Assembly: GCA_023079485.1 (NCBI GenBank) | Contig: CM041090.1 | Coordinates: 2,647,180-2,711,179 of the forward strand | Origin: Archilochus colubris | Lineage: Eukaryota; Chordata; Aves; Apodiformes; Trochilidae | DNA length: 64,000 nucleotides | Direction: 5' to 3' | Part shown: piece by piece, positions 37,844-50,800 of the stretch | Numbering within the stretch: position 1 is the first letter of the stretch | How the letters are laid out: each line of letters opens with the position of its first letter | The notes under the pieces: generated by a model | What the model was told of the DNA's origin: nothing | Database searches by the model: none | The model's input: the letters and a program-made list of their open reading frames with translations, nothing else | Translations under genes and position numbers: made by a program

Positions 37844-40800
37844 AAGGAAGGAACAAAAGGATGAGCCAGCTGGAAACAAAACGAGTTAGTATGTATGTAG
37901 TTAATAGAATTTCTTCATACAGTCATTAAATATGGGAAAAAATGAACTGGCTCCACAAAGCAAATTAACTTGGCACTTCACACTCTAACAACCTGGTCTT
38001 TGATCTGTGGCCACCCTTAAAAAGCAGAATGCCTGCACCTGCAAGACCAACTATTGATGTAAAGAAGTATTACAGATGAGGTAGCCTTCCTTTTGGGGGG
38101 TTGCAAGATTACCCTGGAGAAGGAGCCACTTGTATTCACTAAAGTAAGTATTTTACTCAACAGAGGCTAACAAAGTTATGTTCTGAGTAGCTGAGAAGCT
38201 TCTCTGGCTGAAGTTTTCCTTCATCTATCATGCTTAGCAACTGAGATTTTGTAATTAGTTGCACTTGGTGTTAGGTTGCTTTATAAGTAAATGATGAATT
38301 CTTCTGTTTTTTAAAATAAAATAGATGATTTAGAAGAAATGATAGAAGAAATGGAAGATTTTAATGATAAGGAATCTGTTGTGGGTTATTGAAGGATTAA
38401 GTTGGGAAGAAATGATACAAAATGGCCAATGGGATATTATGCTATTAAGAAAACAGTGGCTTTGTATGAAAATAACTGATTGGGTTTTGTTTTCCAGCAT
38501 CGAAGTCAAACTGCTGTGTGGTGGCAGATCTCCAGTTACTCCCCCAAAACAGGCCTTGTTGTAACAGCAGTGATTAAAAGCAGAATGAAACTTGAAGTAG
38601 AAGCACCACAATGCTGTGAAGGTAAAATGTCTGCTGCTTTACGTTGCTCAGGACAGCACCAAATAAACAACAGAACCAGGGAGAAGGAGGGAGCAGAATC
38701 ATGTGAAAAGGGTAACAGTGAGGACAGACCACTGATGGCCAGTGCTGGGCATATTTTAGCCAGCTCTGGGGAACAGAAGTGTTATTGAGGGGCTTAGTGA
38801 CCTAGGAAAAGCATTCCCTGGGAAAATGCTGAAGCAGGGTGGGGAAGGTGTTCTCTTGAGGCATTTTCTTGAGGCATTCTCTTGAGGTATTTTGGAGCAG
38901 GATGGTTGTTGAAATGTTGGCATTTCTCCAAGAAACTTATTTACAACCCAAAAAATGTTATTTATATTGAGCTTTACATCTTCATATAGTGCTGTGCAAA
39001 ACTCTAGTACATCAAAAATGTGTCTGGGATCACATTTCTATGATCTTGCATTCTGGCAGTCTGAGGACAGTATTTGCTCTCCAGCTTAGTACTTCAGCTG
39101 ATCCCATCCAGCTTAGTCCTGTTTGAGAATCATAGCCATGATAATTTGGGGCATGTACCCCTTCTGCAGCACAGTAACCCCTGAGAGACTCTGTGCTGCA
39201 TGTGAAGCATTTTTTTTCCCACTCCCTCTCTTGGAGGAAAGATATTCTAGATGGCAAAAGGCTGAGATGTTGATGGCAAGAGGTTGAGACATGGTGGGCA
39301 CTAAAACATTCATGTGAATCAGATGACATCTGTGTCAGAAGTGGGGCTTCACCAACAGATGGCCAAACTTAATGTAAAAATAGGTGTGAGCAGTTCCTGG
39401 CTGGAAAATCCAGTGGTTCCTGAGGTTATGAACTATGCCTTTGGGGGACCCATGGATGTCTCTGAAGAGAAAAAATGGAAGAGCTGGATGTGGCATCTTT
39501 CTTGGGAGACAGGTGCAGATCCTGCCAAGTCTTGTTGAATATAAATTAGTTTATGACCTTATTTTTTGCAGTTCATGGTGGCCTGCTTGCTATCCAAAGG
39601 AATGTGATCATGATCCCTGTGCCACTCCTTTCTAAGTGTAAGGGTATAATTAAAACACTGCTGTGAGAAATTGTGGTTCTTGTGGTCTAAGGAGCAGATT
39701 AGTACACTTGAAAATGCCTTTTTACCTATCCAAATACTTACATAGGATTTATCTAATAATTTTTCCTGCATTTCTGACTCTCCTGGTGAAGCAATAGCAG
39801 AGCTCAGTAAAGTTGCACAAAAGCGTAAGATTGCTCCTCTAAGCCATTAAAACATTCTGTGTTGCATTAAGAACATTGGTGAATCATTTCCTGTGAGACT
39901 GTAGGTTCTGACTGGGGATTTCCCAAGTCGTGAACTGGGAGAAGGAGGAAAATTGCAGCAATGGTGCTGAACCTCACTTTTATTGACCTTCCAGAGCACT
40001 GATGCTCCCCACTAAGGTCATCACCACTGGTGTTTTGGTGGTGAGGAGGTGAAACTGTTCTGGAAGTGTCAGTCTGATTGTACAGTCTGTGCTTTAGCAC
40101 TGATACACATTACGTAGATGCTCTGTTATACCCATCACATTTTTCAAATGCATGAAGAGGAGAGGAGATGGTGCCCTCTTCCATGACACTGCAGTCACTC
40201 TCCTCTCACTCCTCAACAAGGCATCACCCACTGTATTTATCATCTTAAAATATCATAAGACATGACCTTGAACTACAGGAACAGTAACTTCATTAGCCTG
40301 TTGCAAGAGTCAACAGCTGTATTTAGAGGACATGCTGTAAAATTGTATTTATTATTGCATTTCCTGCAAAGGCCTGAGCAAACCTCTCTGAAAGGAACTG
40401 TGACAGAAGGACCTTTCAATTTCAGGGCCAAGCATGTCAGAATCAGGGTAATACAGGAGAGGAAAGTTGTTACCAACCATAAACTTTGCAAATTACTAAC
40501 TACAAACTTTATCTTGTGTCACATCTTCCATGCTGTAGTTTTGTGGGTTTGTAATCATGCCTATGATTTTGGCTATTTCAGTTTTATCCACTAATGCAGT
40601 TAAACTCAGCAGTGCTGTTGGTGTGTGTGTGTGTTTAGGGTTTTTTTGGTTGGATTTATTTGATTGTTTTTGTGAATTGGTTATTGAGTTGCTGACCATC
40701 ACAGTTAAGTCAGCTCAGGTCTGCTAAGTGATGTGTCCTCCAAACCAGAATTTGTGATGAACATTCCACAGAGACTGATTCATGTTCCATGTAGTTTCAA

Positions 40801-42311
40801 ACAAGGGTGTTGATGTAAATGTTAGGCTGAATTTGCCTTAAGGGTAAACCTGTAGAGCTGCAAAGCTGGAATAACTAGGTGTGATAACTTGGAGGAGAAT
40901 GCTGCTCAGAAAATTATGGATGAAAATTCAAATCCTTCTCTCATTAAAAAAAAAAAAAAAGTCCTGCAGTATCATGGGTAATGAAATTTTACATGCAACC
41001 TTCAGTTTTAAAGCAAGCAAAACATCATTGCATAACCCAATGGGAAAAAACCCTACTTTTATGTCTGGTTACTGGCCCTGCCAAATCTGATCACCCCAAA
41101 CATTTCCTCCTGCTCTCTATCAAGTGAAAATTAAACTAGGTTTCTGCAACATTGCTGTGAGGTTGATTTGCCTTTGCAATACATACTTTTCCATCTCCAG
41201 TGCTAAGATTTCCCATTCCAAAGCAGCTCTACACATCTAAATTGTAATGCAACCATTGCACATCTTCAGCTTTGCTGTGCCCCTGTCAGAGTTAGAAGAC
41301 TCAATGTGGACACATCCATGTTGTACATGTAGGATGTAGGGATATTTTCCTTTAGCATTCCACCCCAGAGCCAGTCCCTAACACACTTAACACTGCAGAG
41401 CAATGGAGTTTCCCTGCTGTTAAGGTTATTTCCCAGCTCACCAGGTGGTTTTAATTTTGTTTGTTTGTGTTTGATTTGTTTCCCTTCTAGTAAATCAGGG
41501 AAGCTGAAAAGCAGGGATGGAGATGAGAAGCTCAGCAGGGGAATAGCTTCAGAGCCTGTATTTTATAAGGGCTTTGTGAATGCTTTGTCTGCAGAAGTTA
41601 CCCTGTGCTTTGTAATGAGATGTACTAGAAAATGACACTTTGACAACTGCATTCATGACTCTTTTGTGAAACACAGCAAGTTTAGGCATGCTTTACCTGC
41701 AAAATTCACCTTGGCCCCTACTTAAATCTACAAAGCAATGCATATGACCCTTTAAGGAAAATATTACACCCTAGTTTCATTTAACATGTGTCAATAGCAT
41801 TAAAGCAATATTCCAGTAAGAAATGGGGAGAAGAAAAGACATCAGAGAAAAATGCATTCTGGTTGAACTGTTGCCAGATGGCACATATCTGGTGTTACAT
41901 GCAGAGGTCCCTGAGCTGTAGAGTTCAGAGTACACATCAGAAAATGGAAATCAGCTCCTTCAGTCAGCAGCTAATTCAGGTTTTCTCTAAGTTTGTCCAT
42001 TTTCTATCTGACTGTTGTGGGATGTTTATTCTTAGGTAAGGTGCTGGGGGCAAAAGTCTCTGCCTCTCAGAACCAGGTATTTACTGCTGATGGAAATGTA
42101 TTAATTCTGGAGGCATAGTTGTATTTTGCTCTCGTAGACATGTTGAATTCAAAGGGTGTGTGTTTTCGATGTCAAGAGGATGCTTTGCTATTTTTATTTT
42201 TGTAATTGCTTGAGTCAGTATTCATATTTAGCAGAAGCACTGAGATGTTCAATTATCCTTTAGAAGTCCTGCAGTTTTAAAGATATTTCTCATGGTGCTG
42301 GAAAGACATGG
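37844..42311. other. Intergenic DNA
   Basis: No gene was recognised. Items seen: a small tandem repeat of CTTGAGGCATT(T)T units at about 38853-38891; poly-A at 40947-40961; (GT)n at about 40618-40634. A splice-like segment (CAG|CATCGAAG... at 38499 to GAAG|GTAAAA near 38621) is open in one frame but matches nothing I know. Confidence 0.4.
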
Positions 42312-43320
42312 GAACACTTGAGGAAATAAGTAATTGGCTGTTTTCTTTCTCCTGGCTTTTTTTTAAGGCATCAAGACCTAGAAGACCATGTTTCCTGTAT
42401 ATGTATATTGTACTCTAATCTATTTTTAACCTGTGGCTGATCCCAATTGAATTTGATTTGCTTATCAAAGATAAATCCATCCAAGTTCTGCAGAGATACA
42501 GATATTTGCATAAAGGGTTGAGATTTTTATTAATGCCTCCTTCACTGATGAGGATGCACTCCCAAAGAGAAGACTACAGTTTATCTCTGCAGCATTGTAA
42601 ATATTGGTAAATCAGTGGATGTTTTTGTTTGTTTTTTCCAGCCTCATGTTCGTGAAATAACCTCATTCATTAAGGAATTCGGTCACCTTTCTGAGGCCCA
42701 TGCAAAAAGCTGTTGTTTCTGTGTGCTCCTTCTCTTCCTGCCACCAGCCTTTAGGTGTCACTCTTACAGAGGACAGCAAGATGGGATAGTTTCGCAAAAT
42801 ACACAGGAATTGATGAAACACTTGGGGAAATAAGTAATTGGCTGTTTTCTTTCTCCTGGCTTTTTTTTTAAGGCATCAAGACCTAGAAGACCATGTTTCC
42901 TGTATATGTATATTGTACTCTAATATATTTTTAACCTGTGGCTGATCCTAATTGAATTTGATTTGCTTATCAAAGATAAATCCATCCAAGTTCTGCAGAG
43001 ATACAGATAGTTGCATAAAGGGTTGAGATTTTTATTAATGCCTCCTTCACTGATGAGGATGCACTCCCAAAGAGAAGACTACAGTTTATCCCTGCAGCAT
43101 TGTAAATATTGGTAAATCAATGGATTTTTTGTTTGTTTTTTCCAGCCTCATGTTCGTGAAATAACCTCATTCATTAAGGAATTCGGTCACCTTTCTGAGG
43201 CCCATGCAAAAAGCTGTTGTTTCTGTGTGCTCCTTCTCTTCCTGCCACCAGCCTTTAGGTGTCACTCTTACAGAGGACAGCAAGATGGGATCGTTTCGCA
43301 AAATACACAGGAATTGGTGA
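42312..43320. repeat. Recent tandem duplication, two ~504-bp units
   Basis: 42312-42817 and 42818-43320 are nearly identical at a period of 504 bp (for example GAAATAAGTAATTGG at 42323 and 42827). I counted about eight substitutions plus small changes in two homopolymer runs. Each unit holds a pyrimidine tract ending TTTTTTCCAG and then an open stretch of about 55-60 codons in the first unit (42652-42830). No known protein was recognised. The right unit ends ten bases before the solo LTR. Confidence 0.85.
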
Positions 43321-43520
43321 ATATAGTAAATGTGAAAAATAAGGGTTGAAAATTGTAGTTTATTGTTTTGTTGAGTGTATCTTTCAATTTAATAATGTTT
43401 GTTTGGTCAGTTTGTTGAGGTAGCATGTTGTATCCTGTTGTTTTGGGGTGTATGTTTAAGCGTACTTGTAAGGAAGCCAGACAAACAGGAGGAGGGGCCG
43501 ACTGCAGGGGCCCGCCAAAC

Positions 43521-45382
43521 TTAGGAAAGCTAAGGCCTCCTTGGAACTTAACCTTGCAAGTCAGGTTAAGGATAATAGAAAGGGCTTTTTCAAACACATA
43601 GCTAGCAAAACTAACACTAGAGGCAATATTGGCCCACTAAGGAATGAGCTGGGAGCCCTGGTGACAGAGGATATAAAGAAGGCAGAGGTGCTGAACGCCT
43701 TCTTTGCCTCTGTCTTTACTCCTGCAGGGTTTCCGCATGAGCCCCAGATTCATTTAGCCCCAGAAGTAGTCAAGATAGATGAGGAGTTTGACATGGTAGA
43801 TGAGGATTGGGTTAGGGATCAGCTGAGTAATCTGGACATCCATAAGTCGATGGGTCCAGATGGAATGCATCCAAGGGTGCTGAGGGAGCTGGCGGAGGTC
43901 ATTGCTAGGCCACTCTCCATCATCTTCAGTAAGTCATGGGTAACAGGAGAGGTGCCTGAGGAATGGAGGATAGCAAATGTCACTCCAGTCTACAAGAAGG
44001 GCAAGAAGGAAGACCCGGGTAACTATAGACCGGTCAGCCTCACCTCCATCCCTGAAAAGGTGATGGAACAACTTGTTCTTGTCACTATCTCCAGGCATAT
44101 CAAGGACATGGGGGTCATCAAGAGCAGTCAGCATGGTTTTATCAAGGGTAAATCATGTTTGACTAACCTCATAGCCTTCTATGAGGAAATTACTAGGTGG
44201 ATAGATGATGGAAGAGCGGTAGATGTGGTTTATCTTGATTTCAGTAAAGCATTTGACACCGTCTCTCACAGCATCCTTGTAGATAAGTTGATCAAGTATG
44301 GGTTTGGTGATCAGGTAGTGAGGTGGATCAGGAACTGGTTGAAAGGAAGGAGTCAGAGAGTTGTAGTCAATGGGGCAGAATCTGGTTGGAGGTGTGTGAC
44401 TAGTGGAGTCCCTCAGGGGTCGGTACTGGGACCGGTGTTGTTCAATATCTTCATCAACGACTTGGATGAGGGTATAGAATGTACCCTCAGCAAGTTTGCT
44501 GATGACACTAAGCTGGGAGGAGTGGCTGACACACCAGAAGGCTGTGCTGCCATTCAGAGAGACTTAGACAGGCTGAAGAGTTGGGCAGAGAGAAACATGA
44601 TGAAATTCAACAAGGGGAAGTGTAGAGTTTTGCATTTGGGGAAGAACAACCCGATGTCCCAGTATAGGTTGGGGGCTGACCTGCTGGAGAGCAGTGTAGG
44701 TGAAAGAGACCTGGGGGTCCTGGTAGACAAGAGGATGACCATGAGCCAGCAATGTGCCCTTGTGGCCAAGAAGGCCAATGGCATCCTGGGGTGCATTAGA
44801 AAGGGTGTGGTTAGTAGGTCAAGAGAGGTTCTCCTCCCCCTCTATTCTGCATTGGTGAGGCCGCACCTGGAGTATTGTGTCCAGTTCTGGGCCCCTCAGT
44901 TCAAGAAGGACAGGGAAGTGCTTGAAAGAGTCCAGCACAGAGCTACTAAGATGATTAAGGGAGTGGAACATCTCCCTTATGAGGAAAGGCTGAGGGAGCT
45001 GGGTCTCTTTAGTTTGGAGAAAAGGAGACTGAGGGGTGACCTCATCAATGTTTTCAAATATGTAAGGGGTGAGTGTCAGGGAGATGGAGTTAGGCTTTTC
45101 TCAGTGGTGACCAGTGATAGGACAAGGGGTAATGGGTGTAAATTGGAGCATAGGAGGTTCAAGTTGAATATCCGGAAAAATTTTTTTCCTGTAAGGGTGA
45201 CAGAGCCCTGGAACAGGCTGCCCAGGGGGGTTGTGGAGTCTCCTTCACTGGAGACATTCAAAACCCGTCTGGACACGTTCCTATGCAAAGTGCTCTAGGT
45301 GGCCCTGCTCTGGCAGGGGGGGTTGGACTAGATGATCTTTCGAGGTCCCTTCCAACCCCAAGGATTCTATGATTCTATGACT
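43521..45382 (+). mobile_element. CR1 LINE, 5'-truncated, with long ORF2 (reverse transcriptase)
   Basis: A 1.86-kb CR1 inserted in the LTR, ending in the tail GATTCTATGATTCTATGA. CAAAC flanks it (43516-43520 and 45383-45387); part of this may be microhomology, since CR1 often makes no clear target duplication. Its 5' part (UTR, ORF1, endonuclease) is missing. It is the longest and least damaged CR1 in the window. Confidence 0.92.
43541..45298 (+). pseudogene. CR1 ORF2 C-terminal part: complete reverse-transcriptase domain
   Basis: An uninterrupted frame of 585 codons. It has no genuine ATG at its left end because the element is 5'-truncated, so it is a fragment of ORF2 rather than a working gene. 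Approximate residues: [12 protein letters not shown] (103-114), [14 protein letters not shown] (157-170), [13 protein letters not shown] (198-210), [15 protein letters not shown] (229-243; catalytic Asp), [17 protein letters not shown] (288-304), [10 protein letters not shown] (318-327; catalytic DD). The 3' connection/thumb region follows, ending TFLCKVL before the stop. The endonuclease domain is absent. The lack of stops suggests recent insertion. Confidence 0.88.
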
Positions 45383-45708
45383 CAAACAGGGACATAACGT
45401 GACCGTTCCCCTCAGCAGCAGAGCGAAGCCCGCGAGACGTGAAACCGTTCCCCTCAGCAACAGAACGAAGACCGGGAAGCAAGAACCAGTGCTGGGGGAG
45501 CCCGCAAAATGAAAACCAATGGTAAACTGATAAGAGACTAAGGGGAAGGGGCTTATGAAAAGTATAAAAGAACCGGTTTTACTTTGTCGAACTTGCGAGC
45601 CGGTGGTAGGGCTACGGCTCCCTGGCCGCCCAGCGTGGTGCAGCATGCTGCTTGTTATCTCTCTCAATGGAAAGTTTTAAACATAGAGTCAGCGTTTTTA
45701 ACAGTAAA

Positions 45709-45834
45709 CACTTGCTTTGTGGAATCACGGGAAAAAAACTCTGTGGCATTTTGGAAATTCTCCGTGACTTTTGCTTTTCTAAAAAAAAAAATTAATTTTT
45801 TATTTTTTAAGTGAGAATGGAACCACCGGAGTTT

Positions 45835-45866
<32 letters not shown>

Positions 45867-47285
45867 GTATTATTTTTTTTTCCCCTTAGGTCTTCTTCTA
45901 TGGAACATATTCCACTCTGGTAAAATTTAAATCAATAAATCAAAGCTTCTTCCTTACTCTGTGGAGTTATGCTAGGATGGGGTAAAGAGACAGTGATGGA
46001 GATGGCCATCCGTGGCTACTCCTATCTGAAGGGATGAAATACCTTTATTCCCTTGCCTGGTGAAGGTAGGTACAGACCAGCTCTCCTGCCTGGCACCTGG
46101 ATTTGCTCCCTGAATCACTGACACCCCAAGGAAACAAACTGCCTTATTGATGCTGTGTATTTTGTCACCACTGAAGCAGGAGCATCCTCTTGTCCTTTTG
46201 ATGACTCCTTGAGGACAGCTTTTGCTGTTGTTCTTTTAAAACCATCTTTCAACTATTCAGGGGCTTTATAAAGCCCTGTTTGTAACAGTGCCATGGTTAC
46301 AGCAATCGAGGCAGACCAAAAACCAGAGGACAAAATTGGTCAGTATTACCTCTTTTCCATCCTCCCCAGGGAAGATAAAAGGGGAATTAAGAGACTTAAA
46401 AGTTGGAAATTAAAACGGGAACAGGTTTACTAGAACAGGAAACGGGCAGTGACAAAGAATAAGGAACAAATACACCAATATATTTATATAGCCCGGGCTC
46501 GATGCTGGCAGGAGAGGTGCCTGAGGGGCTCCTTGTAGCAGCGCTGACTCAGGAAAGGGCTCCAGGGCTCTCCCAGCACCCATCCAGGATGTGGATTCTG
46601 AAGGGCAAGGGGGGAGATTTTGGGGAAGGAGCGCGGGGGGAGTGAAGGAGAGCGGGGCTGCTACTCGGCCCCACCTTGACATAGTACGGGCTGGAAATGG
46701 GAGGGAATATCGACCCCTCAGGCTCCTGAAGAGCCTCTCTTTAGGTCCTTGTACCAAAAAATTATCCTGGTCCACTTAAATCGAAACAGAGTCGCAAGCA
46801 GGGGTGCTGTCATGACTGATTCGAGCTCTGCAACCACTTTGGAGTCGGAACTTTCGCTCCAAGGACTGATGTTTGCTCCCTTTTGTAGCGTGGTTCTGTG
46901 GGGGCGGGCAGGAGGAGTGGTGCCTCCCAGGGGTTGTGTTTCTCTGTGTAATAGGATGCCCATTAAGGATGGTTTTGACAAGCTGTTTCTTGTAACTAAC
47001 TACATTATCCTGATTAACAGGCCAGATTCTGCAGGCTTTATGTAGGGCCCGTGTGTGAATGGAAGAAATGTAGCAGTGACAGAAATCAGTACTGGAAGAC
47101 TTCAATTTTCGAGGGTGAGGTGTTTTCTTCGTTCTGACCCCAGTGCCAGAAACATTGTGGGGTTGTGATACACCATTTCTCTCTAAACATGAATTAAAAA
47201 AAAACCCCTATCCTATTTACAACTATATTTTTCTCTATTTACATTGCATAGCTAAGGTTGGATACCAAGTCCAAATGTTGTTGTT
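45709..47285. other. Intergenic DNA with compound microsatellite
   Basis: (GT)n(AT)n lies at about 45839-45866 and a poly-A/poly-T stretch just before it. The part 46.4-47.0 kb is GC-richer and LTR-like, given separately. No exon was recognised. Confidence 0.4.
46404..47021 (-). mobile_element. Possible antisense LTR
   Basis: On the minus strand the order is TGTTAATCAGG (47021), a GC-rich U3-like block, a TATA-like GGGCTATATAAATATATTGG (complement of about 46470-46490), and an end CCGTTTTAATTTCCA at 46404. This resembles LTR structure, but no target-site duplication or second copy was found, and the ends are guesses. A CpG-rich gene promoter is the alternative. Confidence 0.35.
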
Positions 47286-47884
47286 GCTCAGGTGGCCCAG
47301 AAGGCCAAGGGCATCCTGGCTCGGATCAGGAGCAGTGTGGCCAACAGGAACAGGGATCTGATTCTCCCCTTGTACTCGGTACTGGTGTGGTCACACCTGG
47401 AGTTCTGGGTCCAGTTTTGGGCCCCTCACCTCCAGAAGGACATTGAGGTGCTGGAGCTGGTCCAGAGGAGAGCAACAAAGCTGGTGAAGGGACTGGAGGG
47501 AAAGTCATATAAGGAGAGGCTGAGGGAGCTGGGGGTGTTCAGTCTGGTGAAGAGGCGGCTCAGGGGAGACCTCATCACTCTCTCCAACTCCCTGAAAGGA
47601 GGTTGGAGCCAGGGGGGGGGTTGGTCTCTTCTGCCAGGCAGCTCTCAGCAAGACAAGAGGGCATGGGCTTAAGCACTGCCAGGGGTGGTCTAGCTGGACA
47701 TCAGAAAGCAATTCCTCATGGAGAGGGTAATCAGGAATTAGAATGGGCTGCCCAGGGAGGTGGTGGAGTTACCATCCCTGGAAGTGTTTAAGGGAATGCT
47801 GGATGTGGCACTGAGTGAGGTCATAGGCTGGACTGGATGATTTCGGAGGTCTTTTCCAGCCTCAGTAATTCTGTTATTCTGTAA
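47286..47884 (+). repeat. CR1 LINE, 5'-truncated, sense
   Basis: About 600 bp from CTCAGGTGGCCCAGAAGGCC to AATTCTGTTATTCTGTA. It has frame breaks around 47630 and is more diverged (CTGGTGAAGAGGCGG, TCTAGCTGGACATCAG) than the copies at 16, 24, 33 and 56 kb, so probably a different subfamily. Confidence 0.88.
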
Positions 47885-50800
47885 CTATTATTTGAGAATA
47901 GTTGTCTTGTCATTAGATATCTCATGTAGATTTATCTGGATTACCCTAACTGTTCTCACCTGTATAAACCTTTAGGGCTACAAAGAATCTGTTTCCAAGT
48001 CAAATGGATTACTTGACTCTTCCAAGAATGTCAAGTGAAGACAATCTCCTGTCTTGATGTCTGGTTTTGCTTGAGAGTGAAGTATTCCAAGATTGCTCTG
48101 AGACTGGCTGGGCATCACTCTGCTTGTGGGAGATGGTGAGTGGTTGCCTTTGCATGAGTTCTTTCATTTCCTCTTTCCCTCACCTTTTTTGTTTTAATTC
48201 TAGAGTTTCCTTGATTTTGCTTTTTGTATTCTCTCAGTGTTACTGCTAGGTGGGGAGTGAGTGAGGAGTTGCTTGGGTGCTTAGCTCCTGGCTGGAGTGA
48301 ACCCAACACAGTTTATTGTACTTATATTGATACATCCCTTTATTAATTTCCATGTATTTGTAGCATTCTAAATGTTCCAAGCCCTAATTCTTTCTGATTG
48401 AGACTATGACACTTGCTTTATACCCACAGTGGAGTTCAGGTACAGTGTCCAGATAAGGTGTATGAATAGTTTGGTCATCATTACTGACCTTTTTGCTGAT
48501 TACTTCACAGATGATGATGCTGTACACCAACTGGCATTCCTCCTTTGCTGTGTACAGATGCTTGGAGGGAAGCAAGCTTCTAACTATAGGTAAATATCTA
48601 AGGTGTTGGAGTGGTGAAGGATGATAATAATACTCACTAGAGAGAGCTAGGAACTTTCAAAGTTCAGCCCTTAGGTCTTAACAGAGCACATTTTATCCTG
48701 TTCCTTTCATTACATTATGACCTCATTACAAGGTCATACTTGATACTTGCTTCTGTCCTCCCATGTCTTTGTAGGAAAGGACCACAGCTGTAATCAAATT
48801 AGCAATAAAAGTGAGCATTGATACAAAACAAGCACTGAAAAGAAAATGCCTTTGGGTCTTGTCTTTTTTTGCCTTAGAAGCCTGATAAATTCCATCACCT
48901 GGAGGCAGTTGGCTCATGGGCAAGTGCCTGCTTGGCTGGTGGTGTAGGTACCACTTCAAAGCCTCAGGTGTGGTACCACCCTATCTCCCATGTGTTAGTG
49001 ATAAACAGGTGCTGTCTTTTGGTCTGGGATGGAGATAGAGGTGGATTCTGGGTATTGTAACTCCAGGTCTGTTTGAGAGGAGGGAGCTCCTGAGTAATTC
49101 AGGCCTCCTGAGTAATTCAGGCCTCCTGAGCTGCCTCCTCAGCAGTAACATAAGGCACTTTGTGTATTTGTTATCACTGTCACTCGGGTCAACTCGCCTC
49201 AGATTGAAATATTTGTGAAGTGGCTTGAGGAAAAATGGAGCAACTAAGTCATAAATAAGGCCTGAATTGGTGATGTGAGTGTCAAGATTTTTTTTCTGGT
49301 CATATCCAGTCATGTGTTAGGACAAAACTTTAATTCTTACACAATATGAACCAATTGTGCACGTTTGTTATGCTACTAAGTCAAACAGGTTATTTGCTAG
49401 ACTGTTCTACAAGAAAAACAGTTCCTGTGACCTTCTTTGTATTATCAAAGCAAGAAATGCAGCTTAATGTCTCTTGTTCTCCATCTTTCCCAAATGCTTT
49501 AAAAAGAGGTTTAAAAATTGCATCAAGACTTAATTTTTAATTGATTTCAGTCATTGTCACTTCAGCTTTTGTTACAATCTAGGTCAGAAAGGAATTATGA
49601 GTGATGCTTTGGGATGTTATATTTGGGTCATGTAAATGAGGTCTGGTATTTAGAGGTGTGATACCCAACAGCTTTTGTTTAGAGGTTTATGAAGAATAAA
49701 ATTGTTAGTGTTTTTTTGAAATAAATTGAATAATTTATTGCATTGGTGTGTCAGAGCTCAGATGAAAAAGTCTCTGTCTCTCTTTCACAGTAGCTTTCTA
49801 TCAGAAGTTAACCATCTTACAAGGCTTGTGAGCCAGCCTCTGAGGACCTTTCCCCCTTTACCTTAGATGAAATGTTAAATAACTGTAGAAACCCAGTGGG
49901 AATTTGGAGATACCACTGATTATCAGTCTCAATTTTCTGTGAGAGCAAAGTGATTCTGAGTGTGTGTCAAAACTGCTTTGGGATCTTGGTGGGAACTGGG
50001 ATTCTCCAGCTGCTTCTGGGGGAGCCAGTGCTGCTGCAAGCGGGCTGGTCCCCTGGCACCAGGCTGCAGGTGACGTGGCCAGTTTGTGTCTGGGTGACTC
50101 CAGCCCCTATGTCACCTTGCAAGCAGCACGTCTGAATTCTTCTGTTGTTAAAATGGTATTGGAGAAACAGTCCCTGGAGCTTCCTGACTTCTGACTCACC
50201 TGCACCACTGCTGGTGTTGCACACCAAGGTGTTACCAAGCAGCTTCCTACTGCTGCTGGGCTGTGTCAGCTTTTTCATGGGAGAGCTCTCTAAATGGGCT
50301 TCTTCTTTGCCATGATGTGCAGATCAAGCATGTGTAGTGTAATAACACAGCTGATTGAAGAGTTAATACTGCTTAATTTAAGCCCCAAATGTGGAAAGGG
50401 GGAGCTTGGCATGTTATTTAACTGGTAACTTTTATTCTTGAAGAGCTGGAGTGAATCTACTGCCATCAAACTGAGCCATAAGATCACTTGGGTTGAGTGG
50501 CTGTGGTGTTCAGCCTTTTGTAAAAGCACAAGATAAATGTCTTGTTTCAAAGCAGGGAGTGTTGCATCAAAAGCATTATCATATATAATCAAAGCAAAAT
50601 AGATCTCCATTGTAATAAGACAGGTCCACAAAAGAAAAGAACAACCCAACAGAAAACCTGTAGCTGGGAACTTGCCACAGTATAAATCAACTACTGTTTT
50701 GCATAATGCTTTTTTTGCATAGATACTAGTTCAGTCTAAGACAGGTGCCTTAATTTATTCAGTGCTCAAGTCTATGAAGCACTAGACTAATTACAGTGAT

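Larger units (their letters stand above)
43331..45703 (+). mobile_element. Solo LTR (tRNA-His ERV family) split by a CR1; TSD gtaaa
   Basis: LTR halves 43331-43520 and 45383-45703 join to about 506 bp. They begin TGTGAAAAATAAGGG and end GTTTTTAACA. GTAAA precedes (43326-43330) and follows (45704-45708), a 5-bp target-site duplication. It is the same family as 5509-5902 but keeps the TATA box (TATAAAAG at 45563-45570). No internal region remains. A 1.86-kb CR1 interrupts U3. Confidence 0.9.

Noticed and set aside
38480..38788. 102-codon open frame with splice-like borders
   Set aside because: The borders are weak and no protein family is recognised; noted in the intergenic entry only.
46410..46775. 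121-codon open frame on the - strand, proline-rich
   Set aside because: Lies in the possible antisense LTR; no retroviral or host domain visible.
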